Shown here piece by piece: positions 32,483-43,100 of a stretch of 52,518 nucleotides of DNA. Made by a program: the position numbers and the translations under genes. The notes beneath the pieces are model-generated. The model saw nothing but the letters and a program-made list of their open reading frames with translations. It ran no database searches and was not told where the DNA came from. Positions within the stretch are counted from its first letter, which is position 1, and every line of letters starts with the position of its first letter. This stretch comes from an uncultured Acidimicrobiales bacterium (GTDB lineage: Bacteria > Actinomycetota > Acidimicrobiia > Acidimicrobiales > SZUA-35), in the NCBI GenBank assembly GCA_937922785.1, contig CALAJQ010000033.1, forward strand, positions 1-52,518, given 5' to 3'.

Positions 32483-33580
32483 TTAGGCGGGCGCACCGAG
32501 TCGTTCATAGGCAGGAGCCAGGGCTTTAAGGTCCGGCATCACCTCCGCAGCGAACAACCGTGCGCTCGCCTCGGCGTCAGCGGCAGGCATGCCGGCGTAG
32601 CTGAATACGCCCATGTAGCCGTCGTTGTATGTGTTGTCCTGAATCGTGAGGATCTTGTCTTTCACCTGATCGGGAGTACCCCAGACTTGAAGACCCAGGA
32701 AGAACTCGGTCATCTTCTCCATGCCGCCGGGTGCGTTCAACATGTCGTGCATCTTCCCGTGGAACTCATATCCGGGAGTGTTCTTTAGGTGGTCTTGGTC
32801 AAACTCATAGTGCTTGACGATTGAGTCCCAGTAGCCGCCGATGTATTTGCGAGCCATGGATTCGGCCTTGTCGGCCGAACCGTCCACGTAGGTCCAGCCT
32901 GCAACCATTGGCGGCGGTGGCTCTTCGCCAGTGGCCGCGCGGAACGTCTCACGGTAGGTTTGAAGTTCTTGGCGAACGGTCTTCCAAGGCTTCTGCGGAA
33001 CAATCAGAATGCCGACCCCCATCCTGGCCATGATTTCGGTTGACTCGGGTGAGATTGCCGCTGCGTAGACCCGACCCTTGAATGACTTGTTTGGGCGCGG
33101 ACGGATGTCTTTGCGCGGCTGACGAATGAACTCACCGTCGAACTCACACCAGCCCTGTTCCAGGCCGGTCAACAACATTTCAGCCGATTCTGCGAATCGC
33201 TTGCGAGCTTCTGGCATCGCTACTCGCATGCCTTCAAACTCAACCCGGCCGGTGCCGCGACCCATACCGATGATTACTCGCCCGCCGGACATGATGTCGA
33301 GCATGGCGATCTCCTCAGCAACTCGCATCGGGTCGTGCCAGGGGAGTACACAAACCATCGACCCAAGCTGAATCCGTTCGGTGCATGCGGCCATGTAGGT
33401 GAGAAACTGGAACACGTCCGGGCACATTGTGTAATCGGTGAAGTGGTGTTCAACACTCCAGATTGAGTCGAAACCCAATGGCTCAGCTAAACGAGCTAGG
33501 GCCAGATCCTGGGCGTAAACCTCAGCATCGGAAACTAACTCTCCGGGGTTCTGAAATATGACCGACATCCCAACGTGCAT
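32483..33580 (-). CDS. LLM class flavin-dependent oxidoreductase
   Basis: 365 residues of the luciferase-like barrel. FDSIWSVEHHFTDY is the EHH motif and IQLGSMVCVLPWHDP the flavin strand; SGGRVIIGMGRGTGRVEFEGM completes the family signature. It likely oxidises an organic substrate with FMNH2 or F420. The ATG at 33580 is preceded by a run of T residues and, 6 nt upstream, TAGCTT, which is part of a hairpin that also ends the upstream gene. It is only distantly like the LLM protein at 18196. Confidence 0.9.
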   Translation of the reverse strand: MHVGMSVIFQNPGELVSDAEVYAQDLALARLAEPLGFDSIWSVEHHFTDYTMCPDVFQFLTYMAACTERIQLGSMVCVLPWHDPMRVAEEIAMLDIMSGGRVIIGMGRGTGRVEFEGMRVAMPEARKRFAESAEMLLTGLEQGWCEFDGEFIRQPRKDIRPRPNKSFKGRVYAAAISPESTEIMARMGVGILIVPQKPWKTVRQELQTYRETFRAATGEEPPPPMVAGWTYVDGSADKAESMARKYIGGYWDSIVKHYEFDQDHLKNTPGYEFHGKMHDMLNAPGGMEKMTEFFLGLQVWGTPDQVKDKILTIQDNTYNDGYMGVFSYAGMPAADAEASARLFAAEVMPDLKALAPAYERLGAPA

Positions 33581-33584
33581 AAAA

Positions 33585-33609
33585 ACAAGCTAGCTAATAG
33601 CTAGCTTGT
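33585..33609 (-). terminator. Combined terminator hairpin and -10 promoter element
   Basis: ACAAGCTAGCT pairs perfectly with AGCTAGCTTGT over 11 bp around a 3-nt loop, followed on the minus strand by TTTTT and then the ATG of the LLM gene. The stem's right arm contains TAGCTT (plus 33587-33592), exactly 6 nt before that ATG. It looks like a terminator for the PPOX gene and the -10 element for the LLM gene at once. Confidence 0.7.
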
Positions 33610-33634
33610 GCAACGAATTGGCCATTAGCCAGAG

Positions 33635-34096
33635 TTAGCCGTAACCGAGAGCCCGTGTCGGCTTCACCAAAACGACCGTTCGTTTTTCGGTGGCCATAAC
33701 CCGGTCATACTCAGCCCAATCATCATGGGATCCTCCGGCGTCGATAAAGACCTGACGCAAAAGGCCTGGGATGTGTTCGGCATCTACACCTTCAAGAGCG
33801 TGTTTTGGCCCGCATAACTGGACGGGGCCGTCGATCGCCGCCCAGTTCCAACCAACTCGCCAAGCCACCGTCACATGAGGATTGTCGGCCAGTAACTTCA
33901 GCTTGTGGGCCGACCCATGCACCACAAAGCCCACAACGTCAGAGCCGTCGACTGGGTGGCTTGTCATGGCGGCGTTGACAAGGGTGCTGTGAACCGACCC
34001 GTCCGATCGCGCAATCGAAGCTATGGCCAATCCGGAATCGCCAGCGGCTAGACGCTTGATTGTTGACTTGTCGCTTTCGGTGAACCCTGAAGACAT
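33635..34096 (-). CDS. PPOX-class FMN/F420-dependent oxidoreductase
   Basis: 153 residues with the split-barrel fold. LAIASIARSDGSVHSTLVN then VVGFVVHGSAHKLKLLADNPHVTVAWRV are the usual cofactor-binding strands. Members are F420- or FMN-dependent reductases of small molecules; the exact reaction is unknown. The ATG at 34096 follows TAGCTT by 6 nt. That TAG is also the stop codon of the kinase gene just upstream. Length is typical. Confidence 0.86.
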   Translation of the reverse strand: MSSGFTESDKSTIKRLAAGDSGLAIASIARSDGSVHSTLVNAAMTSHPVDGSDVVGFVVHGSAHKLKLLADNPHVTVAWRVGWNWAAIDGPVQLCGPKHALEGVDAEHIPGLLRQVFIDAGGSHDDWAEYDRVMATEKRTVVLVKPTRALGYG

Positions 34097-34102
34097 AACC
34101 TC

Positions 34103-34108
34103 AAGCTA
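34103..34108 (-). promoter_or_regulatory. -10 element overlapping the kinase stop codon
   Basis: On the minus strand TAGCTT starts with the TAG stop of the Ser/Thr kinase gene (34106-34108) and lies 6 nt before the ATG of the PPOX gene. This arrangement lets the downstream gene be expressed independently without any intergenic DNA. Confidence 0.55.
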
Positions 34109-37100
34109 GCCGCCACCCCCAGGGGCCTCGCAAGCGAGACGTTTCTGTCCACCAAGATGTGAGTCCAATAGTTGCTGGTCCGCAGCCAATTCAGTCAACT
34201 CACAGCTTCGTCCAAGATCTAAGAAGTCGATCAAGAAAACTTGCCCGCCAGCTCCTGCGGCGATGACTGACTCTGCGTTGGGCGACGTCGCGAGGGCCCA
34301 AACATCGGACTCTGCGATGATTAATGCGGGTCCTAGTTGAGCATTCGGTATTCCCTCGGTGGCATTCCAAAGGCGGACTTCACCCGACCGATTGGATGTG
34401 TAAAGAACGCCGGAACTCTTGCCAAACTCAACCCCTACAGCACCGCGGCTTTGCGGTCGGAAGACATGAATAGGTGTTGGGTTTGAGTTGCCCAAGTCGC
34501 TCGTGCGCAGAACTTGAACTTCCTCGTTCGCTGAGGCAGTCGCAAGCAGCTTCCCATCCGGTGAGAACGCCAAGTCCCAAAGGGTGTTGTTGTCGATCGT
34601 TACCAGGCTGCCCTTACGGGAGCCGTCTCGGTTCCACATTTGAACATGTCCTCCAGCGCCGGAAACGCCGATGTATTCCCCGTCGGGTGCAATCGCCACG
34701 GAAGTGGCTCCTCTTGGCATCAAACTGTCAGCGTCGGCAGTTGATGTCAGCTCGCTATCCCAGAATTTGATTGAGCCATCATCGGCGACGCTCACAAGCC
34801 AATCGCCAGCAAGGCCGGCCTCGAGGCCACTTATTCGCGATTCGTGGGCCTTCACCTCTGCAAGCAACGTGCCGTTGAGGTCATAGCGACGAAGCATGCC
34901 GGCACTATCTCCGGTAACCAGTGAATTATCGGTGTAGGCGATTCCGAAAGTAGGACCGTCATGTCCGCTCAGCACGGTTGTTTCGCTGGTTGCAAGGTCA
35001 ACAATTGTGACCATTCCGTCACCGCCGAGGGCAACGTGGGTACCAGCCAAGTTCTGGTCGGCGCCGTACACATCGTGATCAACTGTTGTTACCAAGGCGG
35101 GTGCCTGCTCTGGTGCTGACCAAAGCCTGACATCGCCGTCGCCGCTTAGCGAGGCCACCAATGTGCCGTCGGCTGATGCCGTGAGTGCCCCGTCGGTGAT
35201 CTCGACCTCGTGCCCTACTTTAAGATCCAACGATTCGCTCATTGTGAACTCGGTCATTGTGTCGGGGACATCGCTAATGCGGAGAGTGCCTAGGTTGGTT
35301 CCACCTACGACTGAACCGTTGCTCAACAGCGCTATCGCCTTTACCCACTCGCCGTCGGCATTTTCAAACAGGGTTCCAAGGACCTCTCCGGTGGTCACGT
35401 CATGGGCGACCGTTGAGGTGGAGACTGAAATCAAGCCATCACCGTCGGGGGTAAACAGCATCTGCCAAACATCACTGGTGTGGGCTTTGCTTTCGTGCCT
35501 GATTGTGCCAGTGCCTAAGTCGAGTAACCGGGTGGTCCCCTGGCCAGAGCCGAACGCCAGACTGTCCCCGTCGGGGGAATAGGCCACGCTCAATAGATCT
35601 TCTTGTGTTGAGAACAGAACCTCGGGGCTTCCTCCGTCTAAGGGCACGCTCCAGACGTTTCCGTTTTCGGTGGCCGCCGCAATTGCGTCGCCGGAAGGGC
35701 TGAATGCGAGGGACCAAACGGGTGACCCGGCTTGAACGAGTGGCCCGCCCCCGATCGGCAATAGATCGTCCTCGATCGACTGATCTGGATCCAGCGGCTC
35801 TATATCCCACAGCCAAATTTCGCCCCGAGCGTCAGAGGTGACTAGAAGCTTTCCATCGGGGCTGAACGCAGTTGATTCAACGCCTTGGGTATGAAGTGAA
35901 GCTGAAGCGATCGTGTTGCGGCTTGCGACCGAGATTAACGAGACCTGGCCTGACCGACTTCCAATTGCCAGCATTGTGCCCGGACTATTAAGCGAGATGC
36001 TCTTGCCCCCGCCAACGGGAATGGGTTGGCCTTCGGGCGCTAGGGGCCTGTTCGCCAATGCCAGCCGGGCCTCCACCATGGCATCTTGTGGCCGGGCCTG
36101 GCTCCCGTCATCTCGGACAACTGCTTCGGCCGCAAGCATCAAGGCAGTTATCGGGTCGTCGTCGCGCATGGTGTCGGTCTGAGTCGCCCACGCGTCAAGC
36201 AGGCTCCGTTCTGCTGCGTCTGCGTTGTCCTGTGCTCGCTGAAGCCCGATAACAGCAGCAACCGACGCGGCAAGGGCCAACGCTGTAACCACCGATAGGC
36301 CAGCTATAACTAGCCTTCGGACCTTTTGGCGGCGCTCAGCCTGTGCTGTTTCTCGATCTTGCTCGGCCTGCTCAACCGCCTGAGATTCCTGGAGGAACCG
36401 TTGCTGGTTCAGACTGAACCGAGCTGACTCCTTACGCTCTATCGCAGTAGCTAAAGCGGTGCCCCGGTACAACAGGCCCGGATCCTCATCTTCACCCATC
36501 CAAGCTTCTGTGGCGGTGTCCACGCGTTCTCTAAGTCTTAAGTCGTCGCGTCCTTGATCGATCCAGGTTCGAAACCGCGGCCAAGTAGTGATGAGTGCTT
36601 CGTGTGCGATCTCAACCGTTGCTGAATCAATGGTTAATAATCGGGCGTCGGCAAGTCGCTCCGCCAGTGCTGTCATTTTCGGGTCCTGGCGGACCTCATC
36701 CATTGGTATCCGCCGGCGAGTGTCGGGTGAGCCGGCGCCCGCGTTCACGAGGTCGAGGAACAAAGTTCGCATCAGTCCTTGTTCGTGTTCGCCCAAAGCG
36801 TCATAAGCCTCGTCGGCAGTCTTGGCGATGGCTCCGCCTACACCACCGGCAGCTTCAAGCCCATTGACTGTCAGAAGATCGTTGCGGCGACGGAGCCACG
36901 TCTCCATCAGGGCGTGGGCAACCAAAGGTAGAGCACCCGCATCATCTGGAGCTTGCTCCAGGATTCGGTCTACCAGGCCCGGTTCGAGGGCCAGACCTGC
37001 CTTGCGGGCTGGACCCTCAATCGCCGCTCTCAGCTCGGACCGGCCAAGTGGGCCAACCAAGACACTGTTGCGGTTGATGGCCTCGGCCAGCCAGGGATGC

Positions 37101-38464
37101 TCCGAGCACGCCCCGTAGAAATCAGCGCGTACCGCAATCACTGTTCTAAGTCGACCCAAGTGGTCATGTGATGTCTGGGCGAGTAACGCAATGAACTCGG
37201 CGGGATCTCCCGCACCTGTGAAGATCTCTTCGAATTGATCGATAGCCAAAACCACACCGGACCCAACAGTTTCTGAAGGTGGCGGTAGCTGCTCTAACTG
37301 GCGCTGGAGCGATGCAAGCGGGTTTCGCCCAGGTGCAAAAAGAATGGTCTTCCAGCCCTGACTCCCCGGCAGTGCTCCCTTGGCCAGCGCGGAAAGTAGG
37401 CCGGCTCTCATAAGTGAAGACTTGCCAGAGCCAGAAGATCCGCCGATCACCAAAGTGGGGGTTGTCTGGAGCCGGGCAGTCAACTCGTCTATTAGACGCT
37501 CGCGGCCGAAGAAAAACTCAGCGTCCTCTGGTTGGAAGGCAGCTAAGCCCTTGTAAGGACAAATTGCCCCCGAGACCGACGGTGTGAAACCGGTGGCATT
37601 CGCCGCCGGAGCTGATCCAAGAGCTTCGTGGGCAGCTGCACCCCAAGCCCCGATTGTCCGGTATCGCTGTTCCGCCCTTGCGGCCAAACCCTTTTCAAAA
37701 AAGCCCTGCCACTGTGGCGGGACGCCGACCAAGGACACCTCGAGGTCAGCAGGCGGCGGCGGTGGGCTACCAGTTAACAGATTCCAAATAACTCCAGAAG
37801 ACGCGTAGACGTCGGTTGCTTCGGTTATCGCAGCTCCGAGCTGAGACTGTTCGGGGGCCTGGAAGTGCATCGAACCACCAAGCACTGTGGCCTTAGCGGG
37901 CTCGCTGGCGATGCTGGTCTTGTTGTCCATCACCTTGGCCAACCCCAGATCACAGATCATTAAGGTCTCGTCAGGCCCGAGAAGGCCTCTGCGAACGTTG
38001 GTGGCCCCGGCAAGTTCAGTGCCCTGAGCGCCAGCAATAAGGACGTTCCCTGGCTTGATGTCTCTGTGAACAATGTCAGCCTTGTGTAGTGCTCCGAGGC
38101 CTCCCACGAGGGCATCGATCACCCGGCCCAGATCGTCGGTGTCTACCAGACCGGGACCTTTGGGGATGCGGTCAGAAAGCATGCCTCCAGAGGCAAAAGG
38201 CATTACGTAATACTGGCGACCGTCCTCGAGCCGACCAAGGTCATGGATAGCCACAACGTTGATATGGCTGACTCTGCGCAGCAACTGACCCTCATTGAGG
38301 AAGCGCTGGGAAATGTCATCGTCGTCTATGAACTGCGCATCGAGAATCTTGATTGCGACGTCACTTCTGAGTCCCTCGTCAAAAGCTTTGACCACGGTGG
38401 CAAAGCCACCGCGGCCAAGTACTCGGCCAACTTGGTAGCGGCCGATTTGTTGTGGCAGCCCCAT
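34106..38464 (-). CDS. Ser/Thr protein kinase - nSTAND1 ATPase - WD40 propeller fusion
   Basis: About 1452 residues. Residues 1-275 are a Hanks-type kinase: VLGRGGFATVVKAF, Lys in VAIKILD, HRDIKPGNVL near 127, DLG in place of DFG (ICDLGLAK) and APE in FQAPEQ. Residues about 300-690 are an nSTAND1 NTPase: CPYKGLAAFQPEDAEFFFGRE, Walker A GSSGSGKSS near 341 and Walker B-type VVLAIDQFEEIF near 408. A membrane helix at about 715-740 (LVIAGLSVVTALALAASVAAVIGL) follows. From about 820 to the end there are many WD40 units (FSPDGKLLVTSDARGEIWLWD). The helix would place the propeller outside. The frame opens at TTG 38482, but ATG 38464 fits the family. Upstream are a small lipoprotein gene (14-nt gap) and an FHA-cyclase, a likely phospho-dependent partner. 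Confidence 0.9.
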   Translation of the reverse strand: MGLPQQIGRYQVGRVLGRGGFATVVKAFDEGLRSDVAIKILDAQFIDDDDISQRFLNEGQLLRRVSHINVVAIHDLGRLEDGRQYYVMPFASGGMLSDRIPKGPGLVDTDDLGRVIDALVGGLGALHKADIVHRDIKPGNVLIAGAQGTELAGATNVRRGLLGPDETLMICDLGLAKVMDNKTSIASEPAKATVLGGSMHFQAPEQSQLGAAITEATDVYASSGVIWNLLTGSPPPPPADLEVSLVGVPPQWQGFFEKGLAARAEQRYRTIGAWGAAAHEALGSAPAANATGFTPSVSGAICPYKGLAAFQPEDAEFFFGRERLIDELTARLQTTPTLVIGGSSGSGKSSLMRAGLLSALAKGALPGSQGWKTILFAPGRNPLASLQRQLEQLPPPSETVGSGVVLAIDQFEEIFTGAGDPAEFIALLAQTSHDHLGRLRTVIAVRADFYGACSEHPWLAEAINRNSVLVGPLGRSELRAAIEGPARKAGLALEPGLVDRILEQAPDDAGALPLVAHALMETWLRRRNDLLTVNGLEAAGGVGGAIAKTADEAYDALGEHEQGLMRTLFLDLVNAGAGSPDTRRRIPMDEVRQDPKMTALAERLADARLLTIDSATVEIAHEALITTWPRFRTWIDQGRDDLRLRERVDTATEAWMGEDEDPGLLYRGTALATAIERKESARFSLNQQRFLQESQAVEQAEQDRETAQAERRQKVRRLVIAGLSVVTALALAASVAAVIGLQRAQDNADAAERSLLDAWATQTDTMRDDDPITALMLAAEAVVRDDGSQARPQDAMVEARLALANRPLAPEGQPIPVGGGKSISLNSPGTMLAIGSRSGQVSLISVASRNTIASASLHTQGVESTAFSPDGKLLVTSDARGEIWLWDIEPLDPDQSIEDDLLPIGGGPLVQAGSPVWSLAFSPSGDAIAAATENGNVWSVPLDGGSPEVLFSTQEDLLSVAYSPDGDSLAFGSGQGTTRLLDLGTGTIRHESKAHTSDVWQMLFTPDGDGLISVSTSTVAHDVTTGEVLGTLFENADGEWVKAIALLSNGSVVGGTNLGTLRISDVPDTMTEFTMSESLDLKVGHEVEITDGALTASADGTLVASLSGDGDVRLWSAPEQAPALVTTVDHDVYGADQNLAGTHVALGGDGMVTIVDLATSETTVLSGHDGPTFGIAYTDNSLVTGDSAGMLRRYDLNGTLLAEVKAHESRISGLEAGLAGDWLVSVADDGSIKFWDSELTSTADADSLMPRGATSVAIAPDGEYIGVSGAGGHVQMWNRDGSRKGSLVTIDNNTLWDLAFSPDGKLLATASANEEVQVLRTSDLGNSNPTPIHVFRPQSRGAVGVEFGKSSGVLYTSNRSGEVRLWNATEGIPNAQLGPALIIAESDVWALATSPNAESVIAAGAGGQVFLIDFLDLGRSCELTELAADQQLLDSHLGGQKRLACEAPGGGG

Positions 38465-38478
38465 GGGCGGCCGCAATG

Positions 38479-38940
38479 TCAAAGTGAATCGCTCACATCA
38501 AAACACTGAACGAGATCTGGATCCAGAACGACGTGGTCAAAGTCAGCTGCGGTTACGCAAAGCATCGTCGAGTCGTCTCTCATCGACACGGACACCGCAC
38601 CCTCGGTCAGAAGGGTGGGCCCGGCATCGGTGGGTAGCCAGTTCCCCTGTTCAACACCGTATTCAGACTCGGCGTTGGCACTTACCTGCTGGGCGGAGTA
38701 TGTGTCCCAGTAGAGATGAATGTGGTTCTTTGCGAACTCCGGCGCAAAGTTTGGGTCCCAAGTTATTTTCAGCTCATCCCCCTCACGCTCAACGCTGGTG
38801 ATCGTAATCTTGCAACCATCAACGGGGCAGGCGTTTGTGAGTTCCTCGGCTGGAAGCAGTGTTGTGTCTCCGGCTTCGTCCCCGCCGCAAGCTGCTGTGA
38901 GCAAGAATGCGCCGATGATTATCAGTAGTCGAACCTTCAT
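38479..38940 (-). CDS. Small lipoprotein
   Basis: 153 residues. The signal peptide MKVRLLIIIGAFLLTAACGG ends in the lipobox TAAC, so the protein is anchored outside the membrane. The mature domain contains a conserved-looking NHIHLYWDTYSAQQ segment and four Cys residues, two of them in ACPVDGC. I do not recognise the family. AGGAGG with the right spacing precedes the ATG at 38940; longer starts in the frame are less likely. It stops 14 nt before the kinase-STAND gene and is probably in its operon, so it could be a ligand-binding partner of the external propeller. Confidence 0.75.
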   Translation of the reverse strand: MKVRLLIIIGAFLLTAACGGDEAGDTTLLPAEELTNACPVDGCKITITSVEREGDELKITWDPNFAPEFAKNHIHLYWDTYSAQQVSANAESEYGVEQGNWLPTDAGPTLLTEGAVSVSMRDDSTMLCVTAADFDHVVLDPDLVQCFDVSDSL

Positions 38941-39085
38941 GTGTTCCTCCTGTGCAACATGTGTCAACAAGTGAGAACCTAACAAACCAACCCCCTAGTG
39001 GGAAAGTGGTCCTACGGCACGGGATCTGTGTGATCTGGCATACACACACGGTTTGAGCGGATCCGGACCGGATGTCTGAACGTCT

Positions 39086-40057
39086 TCAGACAGCGGCCTC
39101 ACGCCACATAAGCTCAAAAACAATCGCAGGTTGTTCGATGCCCTTAAGCACCGCTTGAACTGGTTCACCAAATACCAAGTCCCCTCGGCTCGCTGTGATT
39201 CGCTGCACCAAATCGCTTACAACGATCTGACCACCCTCGGCCAGGGAGGACACCCGTGCCGCCTTCATTACATGATGTCCGAATACGTCGCCCTGGCGGT
39301 CCATCAAGCCTTCACCAGTGTGCATGCCAATACGAACCTTCTCGTCTGGGTGGTGTTCGTCAAGTTCTCTCTGGATGCCGATTGAAGCCATGACCGCCTG
39401 GCGCGCACTTTGGAAGGTCATCATGAATCCATCGCCTTGATTCTTGATGATCCGGCCACGATTGGACTTGACGTGTTTGGTTACAAGCTCGGTGTGTTGG
39501 CTGAGAACCTTCATCCACTTCGCATCGCCCATTGCCGATGAGCGTGCGGTTGAGTTCTCGATGTCGCTAAAGACAATTGTGAGAGTTCCACTTTCGCGGG
39601 TCGCCCCTGACTGGCCAATCGCACCACCGGAGGGGCTAACAGCGTCGGCCAGTTTGTCTATTGAAGTAGAGGTCGGACCCCGGTCGATGATGGTGCGGCT
39701 GAACTCTCTTGAAGAATCTCCGGCCATGGCGAGCGGGTCCAAGACGGTAAGGGTGCAATCGCCAATGGCGACATGTTGACCGGGAGCAACTGGGGTTGGA
39801 CTGACAATCCGTTGGCCTTGGAAAAACGTGCCGTTTGATGAGTCAAGGTCGGTAACAATCAGATGACCGTCTTCGGGGGCAAGCTCGAGAATTAAGTGAC
39901 GCCGTGACACCGCAGGGTCTAGAACGATGAGACCATCGCATTCTCGTCCTACGTCAAGAGTCTCCGCAACCACGATCCGCATGGTCTGGCGGCCTGGCAT
40001 CTGCACCAATACAACTGGGTTCGATACAGCGCTCATATCTCCGAACTTAGACGACAT
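39086..40057 (-). CDS. FHA domain - class III nucleotide cyclase
   Basis: 323 residues. The FHA domain (about 20-110) carries GRECDGLIVLDPAVSRRHLIL and LDSSNGTFFQGQ, which bind phosphothreonine. The class III cyclase domain (about 155-315) has the first metal Asp in TIVFSDIENST, the substrate Lys and second Asp in IKNQGDGFMMTF, and GDVFGHHVMKAARV near the end. In the last motif the transition-state Asn usually found before xAAR is Met, so activity may be altered. The frame starts with ATG 40057; an ATG at 40036 with GGAG nearby is an alternative. Upstream of the lipoprotein and kinase-STAND genes on the same strand, so kinase phosphorylation may recruit or control it. Confidence 0.86.
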   Translation of the reverse strand: MSSKFGDMSAVSNPVVLVQMPGRQTMRIVVAETLDVGRECDGLIVLDPAVSRRHLILELAPEDGHLIVTDLDSSNGTFFQGQRIVSPTPVAPGQHVAIGDCTLTVLDPLAMAGDSSREFSRTIIDRGPTSTSIDKLADAVSPSGGAIGQSGATRESGTLTIVFSDIENSTARSSAMGDAKWMKVLSQHTELVTKHVKSNRGRIIKNQGDGFMMTFQSARQAVMASIGIQRELDEHHPDEKVRIGMHTGEGLMDRQGDVFGHHVMKAARVSSLAEGGQIVVSDLVQRITASRGDLVFGEPVQAVLKGIEQPAIVFELMWREAAV

Positions 40058-40178
40058 TCGCGAAACTGAGAAACTAGACCTTTGGACCTACGCCGATCCT
40101 GGGTTTACCTATTGACGTGATCAGAAACCGAAACGAAAAACGCTAAAGAGCCAAGCTTCGAGGGGCGATAGATGATGC

Positions 40179-43100
40179 ATGGTCAAACAACACGATGCAA
40201 CCGTTTGGTGCGCTAAGCACCCTGCAGTGCTGTTTGCTTGGAGCCTACTACTGGGCTTCGTGTTGGCTGCCTCCGACGCCCAATCTGGAACAATTCAGGC
40301 GCTGGCTCAAGGTTGCCCTGCCGGTACAACGCCCTTTTCAGTCAACTGGGGAGCCGCTGGGGGAGTGGTTCTAGACGAGCCGATTCAGAATGATGGTTTC
40401 ACAAAGACCTTCACCGAAGTTGGCGGAAGTCCGGTTGACATGACGTTGTCAATCGCTGATCCGAGTGGGATGAATGAGGATCAAGACAACGTGTTGGTGA
40501 ATCTGCCGACGGCCGACGGTGCTTGGGATGGGCCGGTCTACACCGGAACCGATGTTGAGGTCGATGATGGGTTTCTGACTGCCTCGATCACCTCGGCCAA
40601 TGCTGACCAACCGGTTCAGTTCTCACTTGAGTTCTCAGCACCTGTACTGATTCCCAACTTCGCTATCTCCGACGTTGACTTCATCGGTAACAACGTGGCG
40701 GGCCTATCAGCGCCACACGACTCGTTCCAGGATGAGATTGTGCTGTCGGCCTTCCGAGGACAAACGCCCGTAGAGATAGTCGCTTCGACCGGTAGCGCAG
40801 ACTCGCCCGTGGTCACCGTCGATGATTCGGTCAACGGTTCAATCACGGTTGTGGGCGGCCCCTACGACAACTCAACCTCCGGTGACCTACAAACCAACGA
40901 TCTCGCGGGCCTAGTTGCACTTTCATCGGCCTCGCCAATAACCAAAGTTCAGTTCGACTACTCGAACGGTCCCGATGATGCCGCCGGTGACGCCGACGCG
41001 CTGGCAGCTGCGGGCGGAGCTTGGCCCCAGGCCAACTTCGCCGCACCGCTGACTTCGACTGATGTGGGCGTTTCGAATAATCACGCAGTAAGTGTGAACA
41101 GCTTTGTCATCTGCACCGGGACGCTGTCGCTGGGAGACACCGTGTGGGCCGACATTGATGCCGACGGCGTGCTGGATCCGGGCGAGCCTGGCGTAAGCGA
41201 TGTCGAGGTTGCACTGTTCGACCAAGATATGGCTGAGATCGCCAGCACGGTAACCGATGCCAACGGCGAGTATGCCTTTTATGACCTGCCCCCGTGGGAC
41301 TACACGGTGATAATCGGAACGGTACCTGGTGGCTACGTGAACTCTTTCGACCGAGACTCGGGCACCGCTGCTCCAAACAACAGCTCGGGAATCATAAGCC
41401 TCGACGCCACCGACGTTGAAGATGCCGACTTCGGATTGGCTCCGCCCTTGGGCACCATCGACGGCACCGTGTTTGCATCGCTCGAGGACGATGGCACGTT
41501 CAACCCTGCTGATGGTGAGACGCCCATTGCAGCAGTTGAAGTTGCCTTGCAAGGCACCGACCTTGCGGGTAACTCCATCGTACTAAACGCTCTTACCGAA
41601 GCTGACGGCACGTTCAGTTTCACCGATGTGCCCGCAGGCACCTACACCGTTACAGAATCTCAACCCGCCGGTTTCACCGACGGAACTGATACCCCCGGTA
41701 CCCACGCATCGAACATTGGAAACGATGTTCACGAGGTCATCCTCGGAATCGGAGACTCCTCGGCAAACAACTTGTTTGCCGAGGAGGGAACCGTAGCGAT
41801 ATCGGGAAGTGTGTTTGAAGACTTCGACCTGGACGCTGAGGTCGACGGAGGGGAGCCCATCATTGCGGGAGTACAGATCTCGCTTTCGGGATTGGACGAT
41901 GCGGGCAATGCAGTGGCCTTGGCTGCCAGCACCGACTCGCGCGGCAACTTCACCTTCAATCAGTTGAGGGCCGGCACTTACACGTTGACCGAAACCCAAC
42001 CCGACGGTTTCCTCGATGGTCCTGATGCTGCAGGAACCGCTGGCGGTGATACCTCCACGAACGATGTGATCAGTGGAATCGTGATGTCGGCTGACACCAC
42101 TGCCACCGGATATCTATTCGGCGAGGTTCGTGTAGCCACGATCTCAGGCTCAGTTATTGACGACCTTGGGGCACCAATACCCAACGTCGAGCTTACGCTC
42201 TCCGGCACAGATGATCTGGGCGATCCTGTGTCGGAGACCGCTCTTACCGATGGCGACGGAGAGTTCATAATCTCGGACTTGACCTCGGGCACATATGACC
42301 TCGTCCAAGGCGGAGTAGTTGGCTACCTCGACGGGCCCGATTACGTCGGGTCTGTTGGTGGGGATGACAGTGTCAACGATCAGTTCGGATCGATCTCAAT
42401 TGCCACCGGCGTGCAGGCCACGGGGTATGTGTTCACCGAGATCTCCAGTTCGATCTCAGGAACAGTGGTGGACAATGACGGAATCGGCATCGAAGGGGTC
42501 ACGCTAAATCTCACTGGCGAAGACGACCTTGGCGGGCCGCTCAGCCTAAACACTGTGACCCGCACCGCACTTACTGATGCCAACGGCGACTATTCCTTCC
42601 AGTCGCTGGCGTCAGGCAGCTACAGCGTTGCCGAAACGCAGCCACTTGGCTACGGCGACGGCGGCGAAACCGCAGGATCGGCGGGCGGAGCAGTCTCAGA
42701 TGACCTGATTGCCAACATCGCTCTGGCCGCCGGAACCCACGCGATCGACAACGACTTCGACGAGATCAAGTTGTCGCTGGGCGGGAACGTATTTGTCGAT
42801 GCGGAGAACAACGGACTATTCGACCGTCAAGACACACCACTAGAGAACGTTGCTATATCGCTGAACGGGACCACTACCAAAGGTCAGAACGTCTCAGTCG
42901 ACACAGTCACTGACTCCGAAGGTAGCTACGAGTTCCCCAACCTCGAGCCCGGTGACTATTCGGTAACTGAGACCCAACCGCTTGCTTACGGTGATGGCAT
43001 TCACAGCGCAGGTAGTGACGGCGGCGATGTGTCAGTAGCCAACGTCATTTCCAACATCGTGTTGGACTCCGCCTTCCCCAGCACCGGCAACAACTTCGCC

